A stretch of DNA of 64,000 nucleotides from Capsulimonas corticalis (GTDB lineage Bacteria > Armatimonadota > Armatimonadia > Armatimonadales > Capsulimonadaceae), in assembly GCF_003574315.2 (NCBI RefSeq), contig NZ_AP025739.1, forward strand, positions 7,254,001-7,318,000, given 5' to 3'. The notes under the pieces are model-generated. The model did not search any database. It had not been told where the DNA came from and saw nothing but the letters and a program-made list of their open reading frames with translations. Made by a program: the position numbers and the translations under genes. This document shows, piece after piece, positions 41,564 to 51,175 of this stretch. How positions within the stretch are numbered: the stretch's first letter is position 1; every line of letters begins with the position of its first letter.

Positions 41564-44500
41564 GTGAAGAAACCGTTTCGTGCAAGATCGTTCCGTTCCG
41601 GCGCAAGGCTCACGCAAATGAGCGCGGCCGCCGCGCTTCTCCTGCTGGCGAACGGCGCCGTCCCCGCTCCGGTCTTGGCGCAAGCGCCCGCCGATGCGCT
41701 GAGCAAGTCGTTTCTGAGTCCCCCGCCTTCGGCCCGGCCGCAAGTATGGTGGCATTGGATCAATGGCAATATCTCCAAAGCGGGGATCACCGCCGATCTG
41801 GAGGCGATGAAGCGCGTGGGGATCGGCGGCGGGACGATCTGCGTTTTGGGGGATTACGCGCCCGAAGGTCCGGTGCATTTCAATTCGCCGCTTTGGTGGG
41901 ACGATACGAAGTTCGCTATGAGCGAAGCGGGACGGCTAGGGCTGGATCTCGGCGTCGAGAACTGCGAGGGGTGGAGCTCCAGCGGCGGTCCGTGGGTCAA
42001 GCCGGAGGATTCGATGAAGGATCTCTGCTGGCGGGAAGTTCAGGCGCCGGGCGGAACGCCCATCACGGATAAGCTTCCGCAGCCGGAAACACGCCTTGGG
42101 TACTATCGCGACGTGGCGGTGCTGGCGTTCCCATCGACCGGCGACGCCAAGGGTACGGTCAAAAAGGCGGATATTATCGATGTGACGTCCAAAATGAGCG
42201 CGGATGGCGCGCTGGCGTGGACTCCTCCCGCCGGAAACTGGACGATTATTCGCATCGGCTATACGGCCATCGGCATTACGAATCATCCGGCGTCCAAGTA
42301 TGGCATTGGCCTGGAAACGGATAAGCTCAGTCGTCCTCCTCTCGAACGCCACTTCGCCGCCTTCTTCGACAAGGTCATGGAGGCAAGCGCGACCATCCCC
42401 GGCAAACCCGTCAACTGGTCGCTTCTCGATAGTTACGAGACCGGTCCGCAAAACTGGACGGACGCCATGCCGGCGGAGTTCAAGGCGCGCAAGGGTTACG
42501 ATATCACTCCCTGGCTGATCACGATGACGGGCAGGACAGTCGAGTCGCCAGAGCAGACGAGCCGCTTCCAGTACGACTTCACACGCGCCATCGCCGATCT
42601 GTGGAACACAAATTACTATGGCTACTTCACCGAACTGCTTCACAAGCATGGTCTGAAATCGCAGGTCGAGGCCTACGGAAACGGGACATTCGACACCGTG
42701 CGGTCATCAGGCCTTGCGGACATGCCGATGAGCGAGTTCTGGTACCCCGGCGTGGGCGACGCCCGGCAGGCCAAGCAAGTGGCGTCCGCCGCGCATCTCT
42801 ACGGAAAGTCGGTGGTGGGAGCGGAGTCGTTCACGGCGGGCGGCAACTACTTCGACGCCACGCCATGGAGGATGAAGCGCGAGGGCGACAACATCATGGC
42901 CGCCGGCGTCAACCTCTTTTACTTCCACTCCGGCGCGCATCAGCCCTGGACCGACGGACGCGCTCCCGGCATGACCTGGGATTACGGCATCTTCCAGAAC
43001 CGGAACAACACGTGGTACGAATCCGGCAAAGACTACTTCGCCTACTTAGCCCGCTGCGGGTCCATGCTGCGGCAGGGCCGCTTCATTGGAGACATCCTGG
43101 CGTATGAGGGGGAAGAGGGAAACGGAAGTCAGTCGCTTTACGATCCGCCGATCGGCTATGCGAGCGATGAGATCGACCGAGATTTGATGATGAGCAGCGT
43201 AAGCGTTCAGAATGGCGCGCTCGTCCTGCCGAGCGGCCAGCGCTACCGGATCCTCGCCCTGCCGAACTCGCAGAACATCTCATTGCCGGTCCTGGAGAAG
43301 ATCGAAGCCCTGGCGCGCGACGGCGCGATCATCTTCGGGCCGCGCCCCATCCACACGCTCGGCCTGAACGATTATGCTGAGAATGAGGAAAAACTCGCCA
43401 AGCTGACGGAAACGCTGTGGGGACCGATCGACGGGAAGACGACGATCAAGAACAAAGTCGGCAAGGGATGGATCTACTGGACCGGGGACTTCAAGAACTC
43501 CGGCGCCGTCCTCAGCGATCTGCGCATCGCGCCGGACTTCGCGGCGGACTCCCACGGCGGGCGACTGCGCTACCTGCACCGGCGCATTGGCGGCGCCGAC
43601 TCCTATTTCCTCTCCAGCCAGGCGGCGGGAGCGATCACCACCAACGTCACGTTCCGGGTTTCGGGCAAGCAGCCGGAGATCTGGGATCCGCAAAAAGGGA
43701 CCGTCAGCGACGCCCCCGTATGGAGTACGGACGCCGCCGGCAACACCCGCGTCGCCCTGCATTTGGATCCCGCACAGAGCTTGTTCGTGGTGTTTCGCAA
43801 GCCGGCGTCGAAAAACCATCTCACGTCCGTCGCCATGGCGGAGCCCAGCAGCGCGGCAGCGGCGACGCGTCCGCTGAAGATCACGAAGGCGATCTACGGC
43901 GACATCGCGGGACATGGTCCGACGGTCGATATCACCTCCAAACTCGCGAGTCTGGTTGTGGACAACGAGATTGAGGCGGCCATCGGCAACGACTTTGCGG
44001 GCGGCGACCCGGCGCCCAACATCGTGAAATCCGCGACCGTCGAATACACCCTCGGCGGCGTTCCCGGCACGGTCAGCATCCCGGAGGGCGCCGCCCTGGA
44101 ATTGGGAACGGGGGAATATCGCGCGTCCAGGTTCAAAGTGGCGACCGGCGCGAACGGGCAGGCAAAGCTAATCACCTGGGCGCCGGGATCCTTCCAGATC
44201 ACCCGCGCATCGGGGAAAACGACGGTCAAACATGTGACGTCGGCGCCCGCGCCGGTCGCCGTGAAAGGCCCCTGGACCGTCCACTTCGATCCCCGCTGGG
44301 GCGGTCCGAAGAGCACAACGTTCGATTCGCTGGTCGATTGGACACAGCGGCCGGAGTCGGGAATCAAATACTACTCGGGCGCGGCAGAGTACGACAAGAC
44401 CATCGATATCCCCGCCGCCTGGCTGAAGCCGGGCCGCGTCGCCATGCTCGATCTGGGCGACCTGGAAAGTCTCGCCAACGTGACCTTAAACGGCCGCGAC

Positions 44501-44746
44501 CTTGGCTGCCTCTGGTCCCCGCCGTACCGCGTGGATGTCACCGGCCTTCTCAAGCCGGGGCCGAACACACTGAGCGTCAAAGTCACCAACACCTGGGTCA
44601 ACCGGCTGATCGGCGACGCCGGCCTGCCGCAGGACCAGCGTCTAACCTCCATCACCAAGCCATTCTACAGCGCCACCGACCACCTGATCCCATCCGGCCT
44701 CTTCGGCCCCGTGACGGTGATCGGGGCGGACCCAATCGCGCTGTAA
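41564..44746 (+). CDS. Secreted GH106 alpha-L-rhamnosidase
   Basis: Encodes 1060 residues from a GTG start with GGAAGG nine bases before. The signal peptide ends VLAQ. PPPSARPQVWWHWINGN followed by a KAGITADLEAMKRVGIGG segment is the hallmark opening of GH106 proteins. The large multidomain body continues with ENCEGWSSSGGPWVKPEDSM, EAYGNGTFD, SEFWYPG and NLFYFHSGAHQPW. A galactose-binding-like jelly roll lies near the end (VAMLDLGDLESLANVTLNGR). GH106 enzymes remove alpha-L-rhamnose, for example from rhamnogalacturonan or arabinogalactan side chains. It stands alone on its strand and ends against a strong palindrome. Confidence 0.88.
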   Translation: MKKPFRARSFRSGARLTQMSAAAALLLLANGAVPAPVLAQAPADALSKSFLSPPPSARPQVWWHWINGNISKAGITADLEAMKRVGIGGGTICVLGDYAPEGPVHFNSPLWWDDTKFAMSEAGRLGLDLGVENCEGWSSSGGPWVKPEDSMKDLCWREVQAPGGTPITDKLPQPETRLGYYRDVAVLAFPSTGDAKGTVKKADIIDVTSKMSADGALAWTPPAGNWTIIRIGYTAIGITNHPASKYGIGLETDKLSRPPLERHFAAFFDKVMEASATIPGKPVNWSLLDSYETGPQNWTDAMPAEFKARKGYDITPWLITMTGRTVESPEQTSRFQYDFTRAIADLWNTNYYGYFTELLHKHGLKSQVEAYGNGTFDTVRSSGLADMPMSEFWYPGVGDARQAKQVASAAHLYGKSVVGAESFTAGGNYFDATPWRMKREGDNIMAAGVNLFYFHSGAHQPWTDGRAPGMTWDYGIFQNRNNTWYESGKDYFAYLARCGSMLRQGRFIGDILAYEGEEGNGSQSLYDPPIGYASDEIDRDLMMSSVSVQNGALVLPSGQRYRILALPNSQNISLPVLEKIEALARDGAIIFGPRPIHTLGLNDYAENEEKLAKLTETLWGPIDGKTTIKNKVGKGWIYWTGDFKNSGAVLSDLRIAPDFAADSHGGRLRYLHRRIGGADSYFLSSQAAGAITTNVTFRVSGKQPEIWDPQKGTVSDAPVWSTDAAGNTRVALHLDPAQSLFVVFRKPASKNHLTSVAMAEPSSAAAATRPLKITKAIYGDIAGHGPTVDITSKLASLVVDNEIEAAIGNDFAGGDPAPNIVKSATVEYTLGGVPGTVSIPEGAALELGTGEYRASRFKVATGANGQAKLITWAPGSFQITRASGKTTVKHVTSAPAPVAVKGPWTVHFDPRWGGPKSTTFDSLVDWTQRPESGIKYYSGAAEYDKTIDIPAAWLKPGRVAMLDLGDLESLANVTLNGRDLGCLWSPPYRVDVTGLLKPGPNTLSVKVTNTWVNRLIGDAGLPQDQRLTSITKPFYSATDHLIPSGLFGPVTVIGADPIAL

Positions 44747-44755
44747 AATGGGAAA

Positions 44756-44785
44756 CGCCGTGAGGACCGATCGGTCCTCACGGCG
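44756..44785. terminator. 30-bp perfect palindrome, shared terminator of GH106 and the eCIS operon
   Basis: CGCCGTGAGGACC and its exact complement flank GATC, so all 30 bases are palindromic. On the minus strand it is followed by TTTCCCATTTT, as for an intrinsic terminator. It lies between two convergent genes. Confidence 0.7.
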
Positions 44786-44811
44786 CTCCAATCTCGAGAT
44801 CGCAGAGCGGC

Positions 44812-46011
44812 CTAATCCTCCTTGTCATCAATCGTCACCGGGGGAACGTTAATGACGTTGCTTGGCGGCGCCTTGCCTTCGATGGTCACTTCCGGAACAT
44901 TCACGACATTGCTTGGCTTCTCGTCGCCTTCAATCGTCACTTCAGGGATGGTAATAACGTTACCCTTGTCCTGAAATTTCTCCGCGCACTTCTTTTTGTC
45001 CGCGCGGCCGGCCGCGCGGCAGCCCGCCGCCTGCTCCTTGACGCAGTCGCCGTAATCATAAGCGCCGTACACCCCGCCGGCGACAGCGCCGATGCCGGCG
45101 CCGATCGGGCCGAAGAAGGCGCCGGCGAGGGCTCCGATGCCCGCTTCAGCGGCGCCTTTGATCGAGCACGCTTTATTCACTTCATCGACGCAGCGCGCGA
45201 CGTCTTCGTCGATCTTGTCATTACAGTTTCCTAAATCGGTCGTTCCCGCAGTGGGATCGGTTCCCTGCGGCGATGCGCTGGGTTCGTCGTCGCGCTGCAC
45301 CTGGGAGTCCGATCGCGAAAGGTCCACGCTCCGCTGCACGCCGCCGACAGCTTCCGTATTCAGCGACGAAGCGGCGCCCTGCTGGACGACGTGGGTCAGT
45401 TCGTGCGCCAGAAGACGGCGGCCTTCCGGGGAGCCGGGAGCAAATTCTCCGGAGCGGAACACCACATCGCTGCCCAGCGTATAGGCGCGGGCGCTGACCA
45501 TCTCGGCCGAACGCGACGCCTGGGCGTCGGTGTGGACGCGAACGCGGCCGAAATCATGGCCGAAGCCCGCCTCCATCGCGGCGCGCGTGCCGGCGTCCAG
45601 CCCAAAGCCGCCGCCCGCCGTTCCCGCCGCCACCACCGCGCTCACATCTCCCGCCGGCGTCGAGGAAACCGATTCCTTGCGTTTCACCTTTTCATCCTCG
45701 CACGGGCAGCGCTGCAGGGCGGGCGGCGCGGAAAGCGGCGAAGCGTCCAGCATGCCCGTGACGCGGTCCGCCATGGAATCCGCTTCCTGTTCGTAACGGT
45801 CGCCAGGCTGGTTGACCGTCAGCTTCGCCTGCGGAGCGCGGACGGAAACGCGGCTGAAGTCGTGCGAGAAAGCAGCGGGGGAGGCGGCGACACGCGGCGA
45901 CGGCTCATAGGAAACCGTGCGTGGAAGGCTCATCTCCGCAGCCATTGAGCGCGGAAGCGATCCACGGACGAGCGCATTTTGTTTGCGTGACCTTGTCAAC
46001 ATCTGGCTCAT
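44812..46011 (-). CDS. DUF4157 protein, candidate eCIS cargo toxin
   Basis: Encodes 399 residues after AGGAG. The N-terminal 130 residues are linker-like, with DRYEQEADSMADRV typical of these proteins. DUF4157 spans about 135-213 with zinc-protease motif HELTH at 203-207. The rest is unusual: a cysteine-bearing domain (C263, C274, C282, C323, C331, C342) enclosing a glycine-zipper hydrophobic hairpin at 286-320, and a tail of three 17-residue repeats based on NVxxVPEVTIEG. DUF4157 proteins are frequent eCIS cargo, where the domain is linked to loading. The hairpin could insert in membranes. It is the last gene of the operon. Confidence 0.8.
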   Translation of the reverse strand: MSQMLTRSRKQNALVRGSLPRSMAAEMSLPRTVSYEPSPRVAASPAAFSHDFSRVSVRAPQAKLTVNQPGDRYEQEADSMADRVTGMLDASPLSAPPALQRCPCEDEKVKRKESVSSTPAGDVSAVVAAGTAGGGFGLDAGTRAAMEAGFGHDFGRVRVHTDAQASRSAEMVSARAYTLGSDVVFRSGEFAPGSPEGRRLLAHELTHVVQQGAASSLNTEAVGGVQRSVDLSRSDSQVQRDDEPSASPQGTDPTAGTTDLGNCNDKIDEDVARCVDEVNKACSIKGAAEAGIGALAGAFFGPIGAGIGAVAGGVYGAYDYGDCVKEQAAGCRAAGRADKKKCAEKFQDKGNVITIPEVTIEGDEKPSNVVNVPEVTIEGKAPPSNVINVPPVTIDDKED

Positions 46012-46066
46012 GGCCGGCTCCTATTGCGGCGTCAAAGAAACGCGGCGGCGCGATACACTCTGATGA

Positions 46067-48031
46067 TTATACCCATCCCGCGACTTCCGAGTCCGTGAGC
46101 GTTTTGTCGAGTTTCGCATACTCGGACTGCGCCGCGCGCAGGGCGTGCGCCATGCCGATCGGCGTCCCCTCATCGGCGGCGAGAAAGGCGGCGTTCAGGG
46201 CGATGTTTCGAATATTGCCGCCCGCCATCGTGAGCCGCGCCAGCTTTTGCGCGTCCAGCCCCTCGGTGGGCGCACCGGCGGGGAAGACGCGGCGCCAGAT
46301 CTCGGCGCGCTGTACGGGATCGGGGAACGGAAACTGCACCACAAAGCGCAGGCGACGCAGAAACGCGGTGTCCAGCGAGCTTTGCAGGTTGGTGGTGAGA
46401 ATGGCGAGCCCGCGATACGACTCCATGCGCTGAAGCAAATAGCTGACTTCGATGTTGGCGTAGCGGTCGTGGCTGTCCTTGACTTCGCTGCGCTTGCCGA
46501 AGAGCGCATCGGCTTCGTCGAACAGCAGCACCGCCCCGCCCTCTTCGGCGGCGTCAAAGACTCGTTTCAAGTTCTTCTCCGTCTCGCCAATATATTTGCT
46601 CACGACGGAGCTCAGATCGATGCGATAGAGATCCAGTCGCAGCTCACGCGCGATCACCTCGGCGGCCATCGTCTTGCCGGTGCCGCTGGAGCCGGCGAAC
46701 AGCGCGCTCACTCCCAAGCCGCGCGTTCCCTGCGCGGCGAAGCCCCAGGTCTCATAGACCGTGGCGCGCTGACGGACATGGGCGGCGATATCGCGCAGGA
46801 TCAGCCGCTGGGCCTCAGGCAATACAAGATCGTCCCAGCAGGCGCTGCCCTCAATGCGCTGCGCCAGATCGTCCAGGCGCGGACGCGCCTGCGTGCGGCA
46901 GGCGTCCCAGAGCGCTTGTTTGATCGCCGCCGGGTCGGCGTCGACGGCGGCCCCGATCTGCGCCAGCGCCGAGGCGCTCGCCGTACGGATTGTCCGCGCG
47001 CCGATGTCGAACTGCGACGTCAGAAGCTCAACATGCCCGTTCAGCGCGTAGGCGTCTCCTAAGGCGCCGCGCCACAGGGCGCGCTGCTCGTCGACGGTCG
47101 GCTTGCGGACATCGAAGGAAACGGCGGGGCGCACCCGCAGGGTTCGCCGCTCGCGCGCGGCGACAAACACGATCCCCGGCGCACGCTCGATCAGCCGTGT
47201 GACGGCGGCGCCGCGCGCCGTCTCCGAGCCATCGAGATCGTCGCAGTCCACGAGCAGCGCGCCGCCGCTGAGCGCGGCTTCGCGTTCCCAGAGCCGCAGG
47301 ATCGGCTCCCAATCCCCCAGGCTCGCGGGAAGGGCGTCCGGGGCGATTACGCTGAGGGTCCGCCCCACGGCGATGGCGGCGGCGTGCGCGACGGCGAACT
47401 TGGCGTCTCGGTCATCGCCGCAGAGCTGAATGACGGGCAGGACATCGCCGCCGTTCGAGGCGGTCCAGGCCGCGACGATCTGATCGACCAGCGCTTGATG
47501 GGACGGAACCAGATCGCCCGCGCGCCGGACCGGTTCGATCATCCCGGCAAGGCGCTCCTCGGGAGATTCGACGCCCGTCAGAAAGTGCAGCACCCGCTCC
47601 TGGATTTGAATCGGCGCGGAGGTCAGCGCGCCGCCGGAACCCAGATCGATCAAACGCGCGCGGCGCAGCGGCGCCGTCGGCGCCAGGGCGTTCCAGTGGG
47701 CGTCCGGCAATGCGGCCAGCGCCAGGCTAAAGGTGGGATAAGCGCGCGCGGCGTCGCCCTGCGCCGACGCGCACAGCGCCGCCCACCCGGCGGACAGCTC
47801 CATGCCGGCGCAAAGCATCAGCGTGTCGCGCTCAAACGCCGACAGGCCGAAAACGCGGCAGAGATGGTCGAGCGCCGAGCCGCCTTCGGAGATGTCCCCC
47901 TCGGCGAGCTCTGGAACGGCCTCGCCGCCCTTGGCGACGGCGACATGGCGCTCCAGCGCCGCGCGCACACGCGCGAGCGCCGCCGTCAGCGACCGCTGAT
48001 TTTCTTCATGCCACCGATTCGCCTGGCTCAT
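46067..48031 (-). CDS. AAA+ ATPase of the contractile injection system (Afp15-like)
   Basis: Encodes 654 residues. The C-terminal AAA+ module has Walker A AGSSGTGKT (K453), Walker B AVLLFDEADALFG, sensor 1 ILTTN and arginine fingers in FLRRLRF. The N-terminal 390 residues contain a degenerate second AAA-like unit (LPVIQLCGDDRDAKFAVAHA, ALLVDCDDLDGS), as usual for the eCIS ATPase. The cellular role is probably in assembly or remodelling of the particle; it is not a sheath-recycling ClpV. It overlaps the DUF4255 gene by 26 bases, so translation is probably coupled. Confidence 0.9.
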   Translation of the reverse strand: MSQANRWHEENQRSLTAALARVRAALERHVAVAKGGEAVPELAEGDISEGGSALDHLCRVFGLSAFERDTLMLCAGMELSAGWAALCASAQGDAARAYPTFSLALAALPDAHWNALAPTAPLRRARLIDLGSGGALTSAPIQIQERVLHFLTGVESPEERLAGMIEPVRRAGDLVPSHQALVDQIVAAWTASNGGDVLPVIQLCGDDRDAKFAVAHAAAIAVGRTLSVIAPDALPASLGDWEPILRLWEREAALSGGALLVDCDDLDGSETARGAAVTRLIERAPGIVFVAARERRTLRVRPAVSFDVRKPTVDEQRALWRGALGDAYALNGHVELLTSQFDIGARTIRTASASALAQIGAAVDADPAAIKQALWDACRTQARPRLDDLAQRIEGSACWDDLVLPEAQRLILRDIAAHVRQRATVYETWGFAAQGTRGLGVSALFAGSSGTGKTMAAEVIARELRLDLYRIDLSSVVSKYIGETEKNLKRVFDAAEEGGAVLLFDEADALFGKRSEVKDSHDRYANIEVSYLLQRMESYRGLAILTTNLQSSLDTAFLRRLRFVVQFPFPDPVQRAEIWRRVFPAGAPTEGLDAQKLARLTMAGGNIRNIALNAAFLAADEGTPIGMAHALRAAQSEYAKLDKTLTDSEVAGWV

Positions 48032-48620
48032 TTTGTATCGCCACCATGACTTTATAGACCGCCGAGGGACGGAACCGCGCCTGAAGCGTTGTCCACAGCC
48101 GCGAAACTTCGTCGAGGTTCATCGCCTGCGGCAGGATCTTGATCTGCTCCAGCCGCTCCATCAATTGAGGATCGGCCAGGGTCGCCGCCATCGGATTGAT
48201 CACTCGCCCGCCCTTCGTGGAGGAGAGGGTCTTCAAAATCGTCGCAATCGCGTCGCGAGTCAGCGTCCCCTGCTCGCTCAGCAGCGTCAGCACCGCCCCA
48301 AGAAGCACTTCGATCTGCAAGTCCTGCGCCCCGTACGCCGTCACCAGATAGTGCAGCTCGACATTCGTGGGATACCCCGCGCCCGCCGCATCGCCTTCCG
48401 CGTGCCGGCTCTGCGAATAAAGCCCCTTCGGCTGCACGTGATACAGAAACAAATTGATCTGCGGCTTCTCATCCGCCCCGGTCGTGATCCGATCCGGCGA
48501 CGACGCCGACACAACCGCATCGCCGCCGATACTGGTGGAGACGGCCCGATCGACCAGCCCATTCTCGATAATGTTCTTAAGAATGGCCGTCACCGAAGCC
48601 AAGATCAAACTATGCGCCAT
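48006..48620 (-). CDS. DUF4255 protein (Afp16/Pvc16-like, tube/sheath terminator)
   Basis: Encodes 204 residues; the ATG at 48620 begins AHSLILASVTAILKNIIENG, the typical start of this family. Further matches are INLFLYHVQPKGLYSQSRH, PTNVELHYLVTAYG and LLGAVLTLLSE. In characterised eCIS particles this protein caps the tube and sheath at the end away from the baseplate and sets the end of assembly. It is found near the AAA+ gene in most such loci, as here. Confidence 0.88.
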   Translation of the reverse strand: MAHSLILASVTAILKNIIENGLVDRAVSTSIGGDAVVSASSPDRITTGADEKPQINLFLYHVQPKGLYSQSRHAEGDAAGAGYPTNVELHYLVTAYGAQDLQIEVLLGAVLTLLSEQGTLTRDAIATILKTLSSTKGGRVINPMAATLADPQLMERLEQIKILPQAMNLDEVSRLWTTLQARFRPSAVYKVMVAIQNEPGESVA

Positions 48621-48666
48621 GGCGTTTCTCGTTTCTTGGCGTGGCCCTGCTGCTCGGCAAAGCGCC

Positions 48667-51162
48667 CTATCGCCCAATCCGATTGATCAAGTTCTGAGCG
48701 TCCGTGGCGACGGAGTCTCCCGGCGAGGCCCACTTAAGCGACTGTTTTAGCTGATCGGCGGCCTGGTTCTTTTGCCCGCTGTTATACAGCGACACCCCGT
48801 TGTTGTAGTATGAGAGCGCGAGACTGTGTTTCGTGAAAGGATCGTCGGGCTTGACGGTCAGCGCCTGCAAGCGCATTTTGATTGCGTCGTCATACCGCTG
48901 GCTGCGCCCGGCTTCCGTCGCCTCATTGTTCAGGGTGGTCACGAGGCCGTCGCGCGCTTTGCTGTTGTTAGGATCGAGCTGGACCGCCTGCTGCAGAAGA
49001 TTGACGGCGTCGGCGTACTGCCCCTGGCTGCTGAGGTCGTAACCCTGTCGCGTCAGATCCATCGACTTGGCGGGATCCGTCGAACCTGTCGTGGTGGTCG
49101 CCCCGCTCCCATTATTTGAGACCACATGCGTGGGCGGGTTCTGATGCGCCAGCGCGTCGCGCCGGGCCTTTGCGGCGGCGGCCGCGGCGGCGCGCTGGGC
49201 GGCGAGGCGCTGCTGGGCCGCAAGGCGGGCCTGGGCGGCCGCCTGCGCCTGCGCGGCGGCCTCGGCTTGCATTTGGGCTCGGCGGCGGGCGATTTCGGCG
49301 GCGGCCGCAGCCTGTGCGGCCGCCGTGCGCTGCTTGGCCGCTTCGGCGGCGAGCTGTTGATTCCCCGGGTTGTTCTGCGCCTGCTGGTTCGCCGCCTCGG
49401 ACGCTTTGGCGGCGCTGGCCGCCTGCGCCGCAGCCTGCGCCTTGGCGGTTTCGGCGGCCGCCTGGGCGTCGGCGTTCTTCTTCGCCGCGTCGGCCGCCGC
49501 CTGCGCGGCGGCTTTTTGCGCGTCGGCGTCCTGCTTGGCGCGCACGGCGGCCATCGGGTCGCCAATGTTGACCGAACCGCTGGCGAGGATCGGCTTGTTG
49601 TCCGAGGAGTAAACGCCGACGGACAGCGGACCGGGCGGCGTGGCGCGCGGAATGGAGACGGTGATGGTGTCGTCGGTCCACTTCAGCGGGGTCGCGGGCT
49701 CGCCGCCCAAATAAATCTTGCCCTGTGGGGACAGCCCCCCGCCGCGCAGCTCCAGGGCGTCGCCGGGCATAAACTGCCGGCTCGGCAGGGCTAAAAACGC
49801 ATTGCCCTGCACGACGACATGCGGGGGACTGCCGACCTGGATATCGATGTTGGAGGCCGACGCGGGCAGGACAGGCGTCAAGAACGGCAGGAAGCGCACG
49901 AAGCGCTGCACGGAAAGCCGGGCCTTCTTGCCGTCCAGGTCATTGGGCACGGTTACCTGGGCGCGGTGCACGTCGGTCCCATACTTAACCGGCGTCTCCT
50001 CGCCGTTCAGCATGATCTTCGATCCCGGTAGCCACTCCCCCTTGACCGGCAGCAGCCCGCCGGCCTGAACCTGGGTGCTGAGCGGCTCGATGCGGACATT
50101 GTTGTGCCAGACGTCCTCGTACATCACGACGAGCAGGTTGAAGCCGACCACCAGACCGATCACGGTCATCATGAGATTGCGCAGGGCGCCGTCGCTTCGG
50201 GTGAAGAAATCGGTCAGCTTCGCCGGGATCGGCGGGCAGTAGTTAAGCGCGCGGTCTCCGGGCAGGCGCTGCGATTCGTCGGTATCGCGCGCGACCACGG
50301 CGCCCCACCCTTCGTATGAGGCGTCGGTCAGCGGCGGCGCGACCGACGGCGCATCGACACGGATCGCGCTGAGCATGATCGACTGCGCCGTGACCGGACC
50401 TCGGAAGATCTTGAGACGCGTGGCGGCTTTTAAAGGTACGGTGCGCTGCACGCCCATGCGCGGCTCATCGCCGTCCGCGCCGCCCAGCATCTCCCCCGGC
50501 TCCGGCGGCGGCACCGCCAGCAGCACGGCGGGCGCCTCCAGCAGCAAATCCTTCGGCCTGGGGATCTGGAGATCGCAGTAGAGCCAGTCGTTGCTTTCGT
50601 TCGTGACGACGACTTCGAACTCGGACGTGCGGCGCAGCAGGCCGACGCGCGGCTGCTCGGGCGCCATGTCGATCGCCCATTTATAAAATGGACGGATCAC
50701 CGCGACCGCCGGCAGCTTCGCCACGCGCTCGCCGCGCCGGCCCGGCGCGGCGGCGCCGACAATCTGCGTCTCGACCTCGACGATATAGTGGTAAAGCCCC
50801 GCCCGCGCCTCGGGCGTCTGCGGAACGCTGAAACGCAGCAGAACATCGCGCGTCCCGCCGCGCGGGACATACAGCTTGACCCAGCGGTCATGCGGACCGC
50901 GCTGGTCGGGCTTGCCGGCCGGCGGCGCGTTCTCGGCCTTGTCGCGGCTGGGGGGGAGCGCGACGATCGAACACCAGCCGTCCTGCCAGAACGGCTCCTC
51001 GCAGCGGATCTTGACCGTGTAGGCGTTCTCGCGCGAGGTCGTGTTCGTGAGGCGCACGACGGCGCTGCCGGGAATGGGCTGGGTCTCCGGGATCGGCCAG
51101 ACCGGCGGGCGCATCCCCGGCCGGCCCGGAACGATTTCGACTTCGGAATGGAGCAGTTTCAA
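48667..51162 (-). CDS. Single-pass membrane protein with Ig-like, TIG-like, Ala-rich coiled-coil and TPR regions
   Basis: Encodes 831 residues from a TTG start eight bases after AAGGAGA. There is no signal peptide. Order: Ig-like modules (about 20-290, with AGLYHYIVEVETQ near 121), one membrane helix (327-348, MMTVIGLVVGFNLLVVM), two TIG/IPT-like beta modules (350-535), an Ala/Gln/Lys-rich coiled coil (537-672) and TPR-like repeats (703-815). Charges flanking the helix favour N-terminus inside. It is not a known core eCIS component. It could tie the particle to the membrane, the C-terminal half reaching out; this is inference. The next gene upstream has the same plan. Confidence 0.75.
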   Translation of the reverse strand: MKLLHSEVEIVPGRPGMRPPVWPIPETQPIPGSAVVRLTNTTSRENAYTVKIRCEEPFWQDGWCSIVALPPSRDKAENAPPAGKPDQRGPHDRWVKLYVPRGGTRDVLLRFSVPQTPEARAGLYHYIVEVETQIVGAAAPGRRGERVAKLPAVAVIRPFYKWAIDMAPEQPRVGLLRRTSEFEVVVTNESNDWLYCDLQIPRPKDLLLEAPAVLLAVPPPEPGEMLGGADGDEPRMGVQRTVPLKAATRLKIFRGPVTAQSIMLSAIRVDAPSVAPPLTDASYEGWGAVVARDTDESQRLPGDRALNYCPPIPAKLTDFFTRSDGALRNLMMTVIGLVVGFNLLVVMYEDVWHNNVRIEPLSTQVQAGGLLPVKGEWLPGSKIMLNGEETPVKYGTDVHRAQVTVPNDLDGKKARLSVQRFVRFLPFLTPVLPASASNIDIQVGSPPHVVVQGNAFLALPSRQFMPGDALELRGGGLSPQGKIYLGGEPATPLKWTDDTITVSIPRATPPGPLSVGVYSSDNKPILASGSVNIGDPMAAVRAKQDADAQKAAAQAAADAAKKNADAQAAAETAKAQAAAQAASAAKASEAANQQAQNNPGNQQLAAEAAKQRTAAAQAAAAAEIARRRAQMQAEAAAQAQAAAQARLAAQQRLAAQRAAAAAAAKARRDALAHQNPPTHVVSNNGSGATTTTGSTDPAKSMDLTRQGYDLSSQGQYADAVNLLQQAVQLDPNNSKARDGLVTTLNNEATEAGRSQRYDDAIKMRLQALTVKPDDPFTKHSLALSYYNNGVSLYNSGQKNQAADQLKQSLKWASPGDSVATDAQNLINRIGR

Positions 51163-51175
51163 TTCGGCGATCTCC

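Noticed and set aside
41386-41790. Minus-strand open frame ending near the zinc-ribbon gene
   Set aside because: Most of it is antisense to the start of the GH106 gene. The last 50 residues look somewhat protein-like (YAIGVSMDYCFLYYPVSE) but have no start of their own; perhaps a relic, not enough to call.
49116-49794. Open frames on both strands across the Ala-rich region
   Set aside because: They result from the GC-rich repeats coding for the alanine coiled coil of the 831-residue protein.
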